Source of the DNA: Bacteroidales bacterium
GTDB taxonomy: Bacteria; Bacteroidota; Bacteroidia; Bacteroidales; Bacteroidaceae
Reading direction: 5' to 3'
NCBI GenBank assembly: GCA_012517855.1
Contig: JAAYUD010000058.1
Location: forward strand, 16,654-80,653
DNA: 64,000 bases
Position 1 is the first letter of the stretch. The number at the start of each line of letters is the position of its first letter. Below are positions 54,222-63,930 of this stretch, piece after piece. Below the pieces are notes generated by a model, which ran no database searches, was not told where the DNA came from, and worked only from the letters and a program-made list of their open reading frames with translations. The translations under genes and the position numbers were made by a program.

Positions 54222-55496
54222 TCAGTTTATATCCCATATCCCGGCGCTTTTCTCTAAATTTATTAAGGCGGAATCATAATCGAATACCGCTTGGTAATAT
54301 TGTCCTTGCACTTCGTTGTAAGTGCGTTGGGCATTGAGAACTTCGAGTAGGGAAGTGTCGCCTCTGCTGTAACTATAGATTTTGCCTTTCAGTACCTCCA
54401 GAGCTTGTCTAAGTAGCCCGTTCTCGAAGTGGAGCACTTGTTTGGCAGCCGATTCGTAATCGTAATAAGCCTTCATTATCTCGTTCTGAACCTGTAGTGC
54501 CGCTTGGTCGTACTCCAACGAAGCTTGCCTTACTCGTTGCTTGGCGGCATTAATACTACCTCTGTTCATTTTTGAGAATGGAATAGGAAGTGATATTCCT
54601 GCCGTCAGGCTATTGTATGAGGGAGCCGGTGCAATCTCATTCTTTACTTCTGCATTGTGACCCAACTCCAATGAAACCGTAACATCACTATTCTTCTCTC
54701 GCTGTGCTACCTTTAAGGCTTTGTTGGCAACGTCTATGTTTTGCATAGCTGCAACCAAGTCAGTTCTTTGGGTTTTGCCTTGTTCTATCAAATCTGCCAA
54801 CCGATACGAACGGTAGGTCAGCTTTATTGCCGATTCGGGTTGATAGAGTAGGGTTGCTTTCGTCGTTCCTGTGTAGAGAGACAATTCGGTGAATGCTTTC
54901 TTCTGTTCAGTTTCGGACTGAAGCAGCTCGTTGTACGCCAAACCTGCTTCAACTTTACTTTGTATGGCATCTATCTCCATTATTTTACCTTTGGCAAAAC
55001 GTATGCTATCCGACTTGGCTAAATCGGATATGTTTTGATACGCCTCTTTTTTTATCTCATAGAGCTTCTTCTGCCTTAGAGACTCGAAGAAAGAAACCGT
55101 AGCATCTGCATGAAGATTCCTCAGATAGTCGGCAAGTAATGATTTAGAGAGTTCTGTCTCGCTTTTGGCTAAACCAATGGCTGCTGAACGTTTGCCAAAG
55201 GTAAAGGTTTGCGAGACGGAGATCGAACCACCATATCCCATTTTCTTCTTGGCTTGCTCGTTGTTGAAATAGTTGAATCCAAGTTGGGGATCATTCCTTA
55301 CTTTTGCTGCGATAACTTGTGCCTCGGCTATGCTGACATTAAGTTTCTGCGCCGCATATTCCAAGTTTCCCGAGTCTACCTTTTGCAGATAAGTAGAAAA
55401 TGTGATAGGCTTTATGGCCGTCTGCGAATATCCCAACGACCAAAGGACTATGCTGACCATAGTCAGCAGTAGCCTTTTATTGATGAATGTTTTCAT
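54222..55496 (-). CDS. TolC-like outer-membrane efflux channel
   Basis: Outer-membrane channel component of the tripartite efflux pump. The signal peptide (LLLTMVSIVLWSLGYSQ) precedes two long helical hairpin halves of the TolC fold, with AQVIAAKVRNDPQLGFNYF and a second repeat AALQVQNEIMKAYYDYES ending in YNEVQGQYYQAVFDYDSALINLEK. 424 aa, like CzcC. The track's start at 55541 lies inside czcA; the ATG at 55496 puts the signal peptide at the N-terminus and overlaps the czcA stop by 20 bp, implying translational coupling. Last gene of the four-gene unit. Confidence 0.9.
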   Translation of the reverse strand: MKTFINKRLLLTMVSIVLWSLGYSQTAIKPITFSTYLQKVDSGNLEYAAQKLNVSIAEAQVIAAKVRNDPQLGFNYFNNEQAKKKMGYGGSISVSQTFTFGKRSAAIGLAKSETELSKSLLADYLRNLHADATVSFFESLRQKKLYEIKKEAYQNISDLAKSDSIRFAKGKIMEIDAIQSKVEAGLAYNELLQSETEQKKAFTELSLYTGTTKATLLYQPESAIKLTYRSYRLADLIEQGKTQRTDLVAAMQNIDVANKALKVAQREKNSDVTVSLELGHNAEVKNEIAPAPSYNSLTAGISLPIPFSKMNRGSINAAKQRVRQASLEYDQAALQVQNEIMKAYYDYESAAKQVLHFENGLLRQALEVLKGKIYSYSRGDTSLLEVLNAQRTYNEVQGQYYQAVFDYDSALINLEKSAGIWDIN

Positions 55497-58400
55497 TGTC
55501 TGCAATTTCCAAATGATTCTTTTTCTCCTCTTTGTCTTCATGTTTCTTTTCGATCATGAAGTAAAGAGCCGGAAGTATATATAATGTAATAACTGTAGAG
55601 AACAGTAATCCGTAGACAATAACCGTAGCAAGCGGACGTTGCACATCCGACCCGATTCCTGTTGTAACAGATGCCGGGAATAGACCGAGGATGGCTACTG
55701 TTGCCGTCATAATGATGGGGCGGAACCGATGCATGCTGCCTTCGGTAACGGCATCGTATAAACTCTTTCCTTTCTTGCGAAGATTATTGATATGAGATAC
55801 CATAATGACACCATTCTGAATGGCTACTCCGACTAAAGCGATGAATCCAACGGCAGACGACACATTGAGCGTCATCCCTCTCAGGTTGAGTGCGAGCATT
55901 CCTCCAAAGAGCGCCAATGGAATGATACACATCTGTAGGACGGCCTGTCGGAACTTGCCGAATGCAGCAAACAACAGAAGTAACATAATACCCAATGTTA
56001 ACGGAATGACAACTCCCAATTTGGCATAAGCCCGCTGCTGATTCTCGAATTGACCTCCCCATCGCAAGTGGATGTTTTGTTTGTTGAAGTGAACATTCTT
56101 GTTTATTTGTCTGTTCGCTTCTTGCAGGAAAGAAGTCAAGTCGTTGCCTCGAAGATTTACTCTCACAGTGAGGTGACGCTTGTTCATCTCACGCGATATG
56201 CAACTTGCTCCGGTTGTCAGTTTGATGGTCGCTACTTGCGAAAGAGGAATCTTTACACCCGAATTGGTTGTCAACATTAAGTTACCAATCTTCTCGGGAG
56301 TGTCTCTGCTGTCTTGATTCAATTTGCAAGTTACGTCGTACGATTTGCTGCCTACAAATATTTCTGAGATAGGCGTACCCCCGATAGCCATTTCGATGAC
56401 ATCTGCTACGTCTGATATATTTAGTCCGTATAATGCAATCTTGTCTCGGTCGGCAATGATTTGCAGTTGTGGTAGCGGAGGTTCTTCATCAATCGTTACG
56501 TCGGCTGCACCTTTTATTTTATTCAGAGTGTTCACTATTTGCTCGCCAACGTTTCGTATCTCTTTCAAATCATCTCCATATATCTTGACTGCAAGATCAC
56601 TATGTGCTCCGGCTATCTGATCCATTACCATATCTAGTATGGGCTGCGAAAATCCGACGGTATATCCCGGCATTTTGCTTAGTGTACCAGACATCTTCTC
56701 TATTAGTTGAGCTTTGGTCAGTCCACTCTTCCATGTATTGTATGGCTTCAATCCGACGCAGCATTCTACGTGAGAAAGAGAGAATGCGTCAGTTCCTTCG
56801 TCGTCTCGTCCTACTTGTGTCATAACGTAAGAGACTTCATCAAAGCCTTTGATGACCTTTCTGAAGTCGGCTGCCATTTGCTTAGACTTCTCTTGAGATA
56901 TTCCCGGAGGTAATTGCATCTGTACCCAAATGGAACCTTCGTCAAGCGGAGGAAGAAAATCTTTTCCTACCATCCAGCTTAGTCCGATGGCAAGAATCAA
57001 TATGACAACCAGCGGGGTCAGAACTTTTTTAGGATGTTGGAGAATCTTTATAGTCTGCTTGTGGTAACCGTTGGAGAGCTTTTCGAGCCATTTGTTCTGG
57101 CGCATTTTGGTCGGCTTATGATAGATGATGTACGATAAGGCCGGCGTAAGTAAAAACGAAACGCACATGGCACCAATTAATGCATACCCTACGGTATATG
57201 CCATTGGGGTGAAGAGTTTCTTCTCTATATGCTCGAAAGTGAAGAGAGGTAGATAGGCCGTAATGATAATCAGGGTAGAGAATAGAATGGGACGTGCAAC
57301 TTCCAGTGTTCGTTTCAACGTCGATTCTTCTTCTAAAGGGGCAAGTGGGTGGCTTTCTCTCTTCTTTAATATGGTTTCCATCATCACGATGGAACCGTCC
57401 ACGAGTATACCGAAGTCGATAGCTCCCAATGAGAGTAAATTGGCCGGAATACCAGTGAGGTGCATCAAGATGAAGGCAATGAGTAGAGAAAGAGGAATGG
57501 TCAATGCAACGACTGCTGCCCCTCTCCAATTGCCCAAGAAGATGAATAAGACAAGCAATACCAATATCATACCTTCTAATAGCGTGTGAGATACGGTATG
57601 CAATGTGGTATCCACTAAATTGGTGCGGTCTACAAAGGGATGGATAGAAACTCCTTTAGGTAATCCGCCGTGGTTGAGTTCTTCGACAGACTGATGTATT
57701 CCATCCAATACTTTTGAGGGGTTTTGAAAACGAAGCATCTGTACGATACCTTCTACTCCGTCTGAAAGATTGGTCGAGTCGGAAGAAAAACCTAAAACAC
57801 CTTTTCGTTCGAGATTACCATATTTGAGTGTTCCTATATCGTTGATGTAAACAGGTACTCCATCCTTGGAACTTATCACTATTTTACCTATATCGTCAAG
57901 GTTCTTTACTAGGCCAATGCCTCGAATGACATAACTTAAATCCCCTTGTTGTAGAATACTTCCGCCTGCGTTTACATTGTTTTTCTCTATCTTGTCTTTG
58001 ATGTCGGACAGAGTAATGTCGTACTGCTCCATCTTATGCGGATCTATTTCTATCTGATACTGTGTGGTGATTCCTCCGAAATTACTAACGTCGGCAACTC
58101 CTATCACTTGTTTCAGGCGTGGGATGACTACCCATTTGTTTATATCGGTAAGCTCCCTTAGGTCATGGTTCTTGCTTTCGAGTACATAACGATAAATCTC
58201 TCCGATGGGAGATGTCAATGGATTGAGCGAAGGAGTAGCGCTATAGGGTAACTCTACATCCGTGAGCCGCTCTTGTACTCGCTGCCTTGCCCAGTAATCA
58301 TCTACTCCGTCTTGAAACACCAATATAATTGTCGAGATTCCAAACGAACTGCGGCTACGCATGACGGTCGTTCCCGGCAATCCGTTCAGTGCACGTTCTA

Positions 58401-58602
58401 TCGGAATAGTGATCTGCTGTTCTATTTCTTCGGCGGCAAGACCGGGAACTTGAGTTATGACTTGAACGGTAACGTCGGCAATGTCGGGGTATGCATCGAT
58501 CGCTAATTGCTTCCATGAATAATATCCAATGGCGGCAATAAAGCAAAAAACAACGATCATCAGTCCTCGCCGATGAAAAGCTAAAGAAATTAATTTTTTC
58601 AT
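55477..58602 (-). CDS. CzcA/HME-type RND metal-efflux pump
   Basis: Inner-membrane proton-driven pump of the heavy-metal-efflux RND group, 1041 aa with about 12 transmembrane helices and two large periplasmic loops. Start motif: DAYPDIADVTVQVITQVPG. Helix 4 reads AIDFGILVDGSIVMMETI, the DFGxxVDG pattern of the divalent-cation (Co/Zn/Cd/Ni) CzcA class rather than the A-rich motif of copper/silver CusA. The second helix set has GFIALVGVAIQNGVIMVSHIN. It lies 5 bp after czcB and overlaps tolC, so all three parts of the pump are co-expressed. Metal specificity is inferred from the motif only. Confidence 0.93.
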   Translation of the reverse strand: MKKLISLAFHRRGLMIVVFCFIAAIGYYSWKQLAIDAYPDIADVTVQVITQVPGLAAEEIEQQITIPIERALNGLPGTTVMRSRSSFGISTIILVFQDGVDDYWARQRVQERLTDVELPYSATPSLNPLTSPIGEIYRYVLESKNHDLRELTDINKWVVIPRLKQVIGVADVSNFGGITTQYQIEIDPHKMEQYDITLSDIKDKIEKNNVNAGGSILQQGDLSYVIRGIGLVKNLDDIGKIVISSKDGVPVYINDIGTLKYGNLERKGVLGFSSDSTNLSDGVEGIVQMLRFQNPSKVLDGIHQSVEELNHGGLPKGVSIHPFVDRTNLVDTTLHTVSHTLLEGMILVLLVLFIFLGNWRGAAVVALTIPLSLLIAFILMHLTGIPANLLSLGAIDFGILVDGSIVMMETILKKRESHPLAPLEEESTLKRTLEVARPILFSTLIIITAYLPLFTFEHIEKKLFTPMAYTVGYALIGAMCVSFLLTPALSYIIYHKPTKMRQNKWLEKLSNGYHKQTIKILQHPKKVLTPLVVILILAIGLSWMVGKDFLPPLDEGSIWVQMQLPPGISQEKSKQMAADFRKVIKGFDEVSYVMTQVGRDDEGTDAFSLSHVECCVGLKPYNTWKSGLTKAQLIEKMSGTLSKMPGYTVGFSQPILDMVMDQIAGAHSDLAVKIYGDDLKEIRNVGEQIVNTLNKIKGAADVTIDEEPPLPQLQIIADRDKIALYGLNISDVADVIEMAIGGTPISEIFVGSKSYDVTCKLNQDSRDTPEKIGNLMLTTNSGVKIPLSQVATIKLTTGASCISREMNKRHLTVRVNLRGNDLTSFLQEANRQINKNVHFNKQNIHLRWGGQFENQQRAYAKLGVVIPLTLGIMLLLLFAAFGKFRQAVLQMCIIPLALFGGMLALNLRGMTLNVSSAVGFIALVGVAIQNGVIMVSHINNLRKKGKSLYDAVTEGSMHRFRPIIMTATVAILGLFPASVTTGIGSDVQRPLATVIVYGLLFSTVITLYILPALYFMIEKKHEDKEEKKNHLEIADNENIHQ

Positions 58603-58607
58603 AGGAC

Positions 58608-59714
58608 TTAAAATACGTTGTTGAGATAGAAAGCGCCTTCGGTAATAATTTCTTCACCCTGATTCAGTCCATATATGATAGCTACTTGTCCGGCAGATGC
58701 GGTTGTGGTGTGTACTGCTCGTTTTAAGTATTTATTTTTTCCTACTTTTACAAGGACATAAGTGGAATTCTCTTCTTGCAGAATGGCTGAAGAGGGTATC
58801 ATTATTTTTTGAGTTGGTCTATCAATCAATTTGACATAGCCATACATCCCAGGTTTCATTAATCGATTGACATTGTTGCATTCGATGATGACTTCTACCG
58901 AGTGAGTATCTTGATCCATTATTTGGCTGATGTGGTATATCTTGCCTTCTATCTCTTTGTTGGGCATAGAAACCAATGCAATCTTGACCGTTGATAAACT
59001 CCTTATTAAACTAATGTCCTTCTCTTTGACGTGAGCTACAACCCAAACTTTGTTCAGATTGGCTACTGTTGCTACCGGATCGGCATCTTCTTTCAGGTAT
59101 TGGCCTATAACGATATCACTATTCACTACTTCTCCGGATAGAGGAGAACGGACAATGAGTGGTTGGCCTAGCTTCATTTGTTTCGGTGATATATGATAGA
59201 TGGATAAAGCGGCTTTGGCATTTTCTACTTCTTTTTTCTTCAGCGTGTAGTTGAGTTCGGCATCTTCTTCTTCTTTTTTTACGCCGACTTTATTTTTTAC
59301 CAAGTCCTTTTCTCTTCTCATATTTATATAGGCCACTTTCAATTCTTGTTGTGCCTGGTAGTAATCTTTTATAGATTCGTAGAAATCTGCTGAGCTAATC
59401 TCGAATAACGGACTTCCTGCTCTGACTTTTTGTCCTAAACGAACGAACGATTTTGTGATACGTCCGGCAAATGGGGAAGCTATTTTTGCAAAATTGTTAG
59501 GGATAGCTTCAACAACTCCTGAAGCCGTGAATGTCTCATTGTATGGCTGTAGAGTTGCCGATTCTGCCTTGATCTTTTTTAGTAATGACGATTGTGGCGG
59601 AATACATATAGTATCACCATGAGTGAAATAATCTTGTTGGTTATTTGATTCTTTTCCACTTTTACAAGATGACATGGCAATAACTAGTACAAGAAAGTAA
59701 TAGTAAATTCTCAT
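58608..59714 (-). CDS. CzcB-like periplasmic adaptor (membrane fusion) lipoprotein
   Basis: Adaptor linking the RND pump to the outer-membrane channel. A lipobox-like signal (LVIAMSSCKSG) suggests a lipoprotein anchor. The barrel-sandwich hybrid halves (ASPFAGRITKSFVRLGQKV and RSPLSGEVVNSDIVIGQYL) flank a coiled-coil hairpin (YYQAQQELKVAYINMRREKDL); the C-terminal beta domain follows (VWVVAHVKEKDISLI). 368 aa is usual. Located 5 bp upstream of czcA and 50 bp after the His-rich gene. Confidence 0.9.
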   Translation of the reverse strand: MRIYYYFLVLVIAMSSCKSGKESNNQQDYFTHGDTICIPPQSSLLKKIKAESATLQPYNETFTASGVVEAIPNNFAKIASPFAGRITKSFVRLGQKVRAGSPLFEISSADFYESIKDYYQAQQELKVAYINMRREKDLVKNKVGVKKEEEDAELNYTLKKKEVENAKAALSIYHISPKQMKLGQPLIVRSPLSGEVVNSDIVIGQYLKEDADPVATVANLNKVWVVAHVKEKDISLIRSLSTVKIALVSMPNKEIEGKIYHISQIMDQDTHSVEVIIECNNVNRLMKPGMYGYVKLIDRPTQKIMIPSSAILQEENSTYVLVKVGKNKYLKRAVHTTTASAGQVAIIYGLNQGEEIITEGAFYLNNVF

Positions 59715-59764
59715 ATTTCTTACGTTAATAATTTATGTTATTGGTGGGTGTTATTTCTTTGTCG

Positions 59765-60106
59765 TTAGAATGGTTCAATTGCCAAAGGAGGACCCCGTAA
59801 GAAAATATGTTGTAAATGTTTGAGTGTATGTAATAAATGAATTGTAACAGTGAGCTTTCCTATAATACATAGGAAAATGGCGGCGAAAGCTGTGAAAGTT
59901 GTAAAAAAGAGAGCTTTTGTTAGAAGAGAGATTGTAACATAGGCCGAAGTAGTATGAGAATGTGCACCTTTGAACGGGTGAGAGTGAGTGATCGGACCGA
60001 AAGGAGTCTGGTGAGTATGCATAAAAAAGGTTGAGCATCCATAATAGTTCATGAAAAGAACTATTAGGAATAATCCCGATAATAATCGTAACCTTTTGGC
60101 TCTCAT
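59765..60106 (-). CDS. Small His-rich membrane protein heading the metal-efflux operon
   Basis: A 113-aa protein with an N-terminal transmembrane segment (LLSGLFLIVLFMNYYG), a histidine-rich loop (HTHQTPFGPITHSHPFKG, then HSHT) with several HxH spacings, and one or two further membrane segments (LFFTTFTAFAAIFLCII). The loop looks suited to metal binding on the periplasmic side. It lies 50 bp upstream of czcB and seems to head the operon, so it is probably a metal-binding accessory or sensor. I know no characterised homologue; similar small genes next to efflux pumps are common in Bacteroidetes. A -7 box TAAGTTTG (60150-60157) lies 44 bp upstream. Confidence 0.75.
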   Translation of the reverse strand: MRAKRLRLLSGLFLIVLFMNYYGCSTFFMHTHQTPFGPITHSHPFKGAHSHTTSAYVTISLLTKALFFTTFTAFAAIFLCIIGKLTVTIHLLHTLKHLQHIFLRGPPLAIEPF

Positions 60107-60149
60107 ATTGAAATCCTTAAAACTTCTTTGTATGTAATTTTTCTTTTTG

Positions 60150-60157
60150 CAAACTTA
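60150..60157 (-). promoter_or_regulatory. -7 box of the metal-efflux operon
   Basis: TAAGTTTG on the minus strand, 43 bp before the His-rich gene. No TTTG at -33, so the promoter may need an activator. Confidence 0.45.
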
Positions 60158-60195
60158 CGTAAAATATCTGAATAATGTGATGCAGTTTAATGACA

Positions 60196-60235
60196 AAAGG
60201 CATTTTTCTCATTATAAATGAAAAAAATGCCTTTC
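60196..60235. terminator. Terminator of alaS
   Basis: AAAGGCATTTTT and AAAAAATGCCTTT pair across a short loop, 26 bp past the alaS stop. T-runs on both strands allow bidirectional action. Confidence 0.8.
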
Positions 60236-60260
60236 GTTTTATTGGAGTTATATGGCAAAT

Positions 60261-62876
60261 TTAAAGATTTGCCAGTTCTATTATTTTATTTACAGCCTCA
60301 CGAAGTCCATCCTTGTTTTTGCCGCCAGCTTGGGCAAAGTGTGGTTGTCCGCCGCCACCACCTTGAATCAGTTTGGCAGCTTCTTTTACCATCATACCTG
60401 CTTTCAGTCCTTTGGCAACCAATTCGTCGCTAATGGCGACAGTCAACATTGGTCTCTCGTTGTCTTCTGTACCTGCAACGAACAATGAATTCGGAACTTC
60501 ACTACGAATCTGGAAAGCTAAGTTCTTCACCATTTCGGCTGGCATTGTACTACAGATGCTAATAAGTTTTACCCCATTGACATTTGTTGCGTTTTCTATC
60601 AATTTAGTCTTCAAGGAGGCTTCTTTCTCATGCATGAATTCTTCGATCTGTTTCTTTAGAGCAGCATTCTCTTCAATAGATTTCGAAATAGCCCCTTTTA
60701 GGTCGGGTACGTTATTGAAAAGCTCCTTCATTCCTTTAATTAGGTCTTCATATCGCTCCATCAATTCTTCTGCTTTTACCCCTGTAACAGCCTCTATACG
60801 TCTTACGCCAGCGGCAACACTGCTTTCGGAAATAATCTTGAACATGCCAATCTTACCAGTCGCACTGACGTGTGTACCTCCGCAGAATTCAATGGATTGT
60901 CCAAACTGAACAACACGAACCTTGTCTCCATATTTCTCGCCAAACAGTGCGATGGCTCCTAATTCTTTGGCTTTCTCTATGGGGTAATCACGTTTCTCTT
61001 GTAAAGGAATGTCTTCTCGAATATGTTCATTAACGATGTGTTCCACTTGGCGCAATTCTTCGTCAGTCACCTTCTGGAAGTGCGAAAAGTCGAAACGTAA
61101 ACCTTCTGAATTGACGAGTGAACCTTTTTGCTCTACGTGGTTACCTAATACTTGGCGTAATGCTTGATCGAGTAAATGGGTAGCAGAGTGATTGGCTGCA
61201 GAGGCATTGCGTTTCTCCACATCGACACATGCCATAAATTCTGCTGACGGATCGTTCGGACATTTGGCAGAAAGGTGGATCGTTAAGTTATTTTCTTTTT
61301 TGGTGTTAATGATGTCGATAGTTTCACCTTCGCAAACTAATACGCCGGTATCACCTACTTGCCCGCCCGATTCGGCATAGAATGGAGTGTTGTCGAGAAC
61401 AATCTCGTAAAAAGTGTTCTTCTTTTGAGTGACTTCACGGTAGCGGAGTATATGAACGTTGTATTCGGTATAATCATAACCTACAAAGTTCGATACACCT
61501 GGTTTCAGTTCGATCCAATCGCCTGTTTCTACTGCCGCCGCATTGCGTGCGCGTTGTTTCTGTTTGTCCATTTCCGCTTTGAACTCGTCTTCGTTGAGCG
61601 ACAAATTATTCTCGCGGAGAATTAATTCGGTTAAGTCAAGAGGAAAACCGAATGTATCATATAGAGTGAAAGCGTTTTTACCGCTAATTTCTTTCGTCCC
61701 AGCCTCTTTTGCGCGTTCCATTACATTATCGAGTAATCCGATGCCATTATCAAGAGTACGTAGAAAAGCTTCTTCTTCATCTTTGGTTACTTTCATGATG
61801 AGTTCCTTTTGGGCAACGAGCTCTGGATAAGCTTCGCCCATTTCTGCATTCAGTACTGGAACCAACTTGTACATGAAAGGAGCTTTTTGATCGAGGAAAG
61901 TATAACCATAGCGAATAGCACGACGCAGAATGCGGCGAATGACATAGCCGGCTTTTGCATTTGACGGTAATTGGCCATCGGCGATCGAAAATGCTATCGT
62001 ACGAACGTGATCTGCAATAACTCGCATGGCTATGTCTTTTTGTCCGTCTTTGCCATATTCCACCTTCGAAAGACTTGAAATCTCTTTGATGAGCGGTTGA
62101 AATATGTCTGTGTCGTAATTGGACGTTTTCCCTTGTAGAGCCATGCAGAGACGCTCAAATCCCATACCGGTATCGATTACTTTGTTTGGAAGTGATTCGA
62201 GCGATCCGTCAGCTTTGCGGTTATATTGCATAAACACCAAATTCCAAATTTCAATAACTTGCGGATGGTCTTTATTGACAAGTGATTTGCCGTTTATTTT
62301 TTTGCGTTCTTCTTCAGGTCGCAAATCAATATGGATTTCCGAGCAAGGGCCACAAGGACCTGTTTCGCCCATTTCCCAAAAGTTATCGTGTTTATTGCCG
62401 TTGATAATACGGTCGGGTGAAATAAATTGTTCCCAATATTCGGCAGCTTCATTATCACGTTCCAATTTATCAGCTGGCGAACCTTCAAATACTGTCACAT
62501 ATAGTAAATCAGGATTAATCTTTACGACATCTATTAGAAACTCCCACGCATATTCTATAGCTTCTTTCTTAAAGTAATCACCGAACGACCAATTGCCCAA
62601 CATTTCGAACATCGTTTGATGATATGTATCGTGGCCAACTTCTTCAAGATCATTATGCTTTCCGCTCACACGTAAACATTTCTGAGAGTCAGTCGCCCGT
62701 TTGAATTTTGCCGGTTGGTTACCTAAAATAATATCTTTAAATTGATTCATCCCGGCATTAGTAAACATCAATGTCGGGTCGTCTTTTATTACCATTGGTG
62801 CAGAAGGAACAATCTGATGTCCTTTCGATTGAAAGAAATTTTTAAACGAATCTCTAATTTGATTAGCAGTCAACAT
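60261..62876 (-). CDS. alaS: Alanyl-tRNA synthetase
   Basis: Class II aminoacyl-tRNA synthetase that charges tRNA-Ala and edits mischarged Ser and Gly. The catalytic core opens with [19 protein letters not shown] and includes motif 2 and 3 segments ([28 protein letters not shown]). The editing domain follows ([17 protein letters not shown], the HxxxH zinc motif; [14 protein letters not shown]). The C-terminal DHHA1 domain ends in [16 protein letters not shown]. 871 aa is full length. It is divergent from a MerR-type gene, sharing a compact promoter region. Confidence 0.98.
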   Translation of the reverse strand: MLTANQIRDSFKNFFQSKGHQIVPSAPMVIKDDPTLMFTNAGMNQFKDIILGNQPAKFKRATDSQKCLRVSGKHNDLEEVGHDTYHQTMFEMLGNWSFGDYFKKEAIEYAWEFLIDVVKINPDLLYVTVFEGSPADKLERDNEAAEYWEQFISPDRIINGNKHDNFWEMGETGPCGPCSEIHIDLRPEEERKKINGKSLVNKDHPQVIEIWNLVFMQYNRKADGSLESLPNKVIDTGMGFERLCMALQGKTSNYDTDIFQPLIKEISSLSKVEYGKDGQKDIAMRVIADHVRTIAFSIADGQLPSNAKAGYVIRRILRRAIRYGYTFLDQKAPFMYKLVPVLNAEMGEAYPELVAQKELIMKVTKDEEEAFLRTLDNGIGLLDNVMERAKEAGTKEISGKNAFTLYDTFGFPLDLTELILRENNLSLNEDEFKAEMDKQKQRARNAAAVETGDWIELKPGVSNFVGYDYTEYNVHILRYREVTQKKNTFYEIVLDNTPFYAESGGQVGDTGVLVCEGETIDIINTKKENNLTIHLSAKCPNDPSAEFMACVDVEKRNASAANHSATHLLDQALRQVLGNHVEQKGSLVNSEGLRFDFSHFQKVTDEELRQVEHIVNEHIREDIPLQEKRDYPIEKAKELGAIALFGEKYGDKVRVVQFGQSIEFCGGTHVSATGKIGMFKIISESSVAAGVRRIEAVTGVKAEELMERYEDLIKGMKELFNNVPDLKGAISKSIEENAALKKQIEEFMHEKEASLKTKLIENATNVNGVKLISICSTMPAEMVKNLAFQIRSEVPNSLFVAGTEDNERPMLTVAISDELVAKGLKAGMMVKEAAKLIQGGGGGQPHFAQAGGKNKDGLREAVNKIIELANL

Positions 62877-62923
62877 ACCTAATTATTAACTAATTTTGAA
62901 ATTTATCTTCACGAATTATTGTG

Positions 62924-62951
62924 CAAAGATACTTTCTTTTTAGTATTTTTG
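62924..62951. promoter_or_regulatory. Divergent promoters of alaS and the MerR-type gene
   Basis: Rightward -7 box TATTTTTG (62944-62951) and leftward -7 box TATCTTTG (62924-62931, minus strand) are only 12 bp apart. The rightward -33 (TTG, 62919-62921) lies next to the leftward -7, so one polymerase would hinder the other. Confidence 0.5.
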
Positions 62952-62995
62952 CTTCACAAAACTCTAATTAATTTTCAATAAACTCTTAAAAAAGA

Positions 62996-63337
62996 ATGAA
63001 TCAGGTGGTAGAAAAAGGGGATAAAATGTTTTATCGTATTAGCGAACTGGCTGAGATGTTCGATGTAAACGAGTCGTTACTTCGTTATTGGGAGAAAGAG
63101 TTTCCGCAAATTTCACCTAAAACGAATAATCGCGGTGTACGTTTGTATCGTAAAGAAGATATTGAAGTGATAGGATTAATTTATCATTTGGTTAAAGAAA
63201 GAGGAATGACTCTGCAAGGGGCTCGTCAGAAATTGAAAGAAAATAAAGAAGATACTGCTCGCAATTATGAGGTAGTGCGTCGCCTTCAAGGTGTTAAAGA
63301 ACAGTTGATAGCTTTAAGTAAAGAATTGGAGGGGTAG
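62996..63337 (+). CDS. MerR-type helix-turn-helix regulator
   Basis: A 113-aa MerR-family protein. The winged helix-turn-helix is clear: YRISELAEMFDVNESLLRYWEKEF, the wing GVRLYRKEDIEVIGLI, and the helix ERGMTLQGARQKLKE, followed by a short coiled coil (VRRLQGVKEQLIALSKELEG). It lacks any C-terminal effector domain, so the signal is unknown. Such short MerR proteins next to housekeeping genes occur in Bacteroidetes. It is divergent from alaS with interlocked promoters, and may affect alaS transcription. Confidence 0.88.
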   Translation: MNQVVEKGDKMFYRISELAEMFDVNESLLRYWEKEFPQISPKTNNRGVRLYRKEDIEVIGLIYHLVKERGMTLQGARQKLKENKEDTARNYEVVRRLQGVKEQLIALSKELEG

Positions 63338-63493
63338 TTCTATTACAAAGATTTTATATGATTTATTTGAGCTCGGGATAAGAAATCAAAAGAAGGCGAA
63401 TCGTTTGTCTTAACGGAATCATCTCCGATAAGTGCTTTCGGCTTGTTTTTAAAGAAGCAGATCGCGGCAATCACTAAAATGGAGCAAAACAAG

Positions 63494-63536
63494 AAAAGGC
63501 ATTATTTCACTCTCTGATATAATGCCTTTTCTATTT
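63494..63536 (+). terminator. Hairpin downstream of the MerR-type gene
   Basis: AAAAGGCATTAT and ATAATGCCTTTT form a 12-bp perfect stem followed by CTATTTG. It resembles an intrinsic terminator with a modest T-tract. Confidence 0.7.
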
Positions 63537-63930
63537 GAATAGCTTTTTACTTTTCTTCTTATCTCGAACTAAAAATGAATTATTCAAGCTAATATTTCGC
63601 AAAAAAAAAGTTTTAAGACTCTTTCCGTCACATTATCTCATTGACTATGAGTGATATATATGGATATGATTTGTTTTTGGGACTCTAAAATGGTGTTATC
63701 TTGTTTATTGTTAGTGCGTTATGAAATACGGATCGTCCGTTTCGTATGTCAACCGATTAAGTCATTACTCGTTATCTGTGGTGTGTGCACCGTGTAGCAA
63801 TTCCCGTGCTTATCATTTATGTATGGAAGAGCTCCGGTTCTTTTCATCTAGAAGAAGATTTTTGTACATATCTTATTGAATCATAGTTGTCGTATTTAAA
63901 GCATTTTTGTCGGCTCATTAATGTTTTGTC

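Noticed and set aside
55477-58602. Copper/silver CusA identity for the RND pump
   Set aside because: Helix 4 carries the DFGxxVDG divalent-metal motif, so CzcA-type is the better call.
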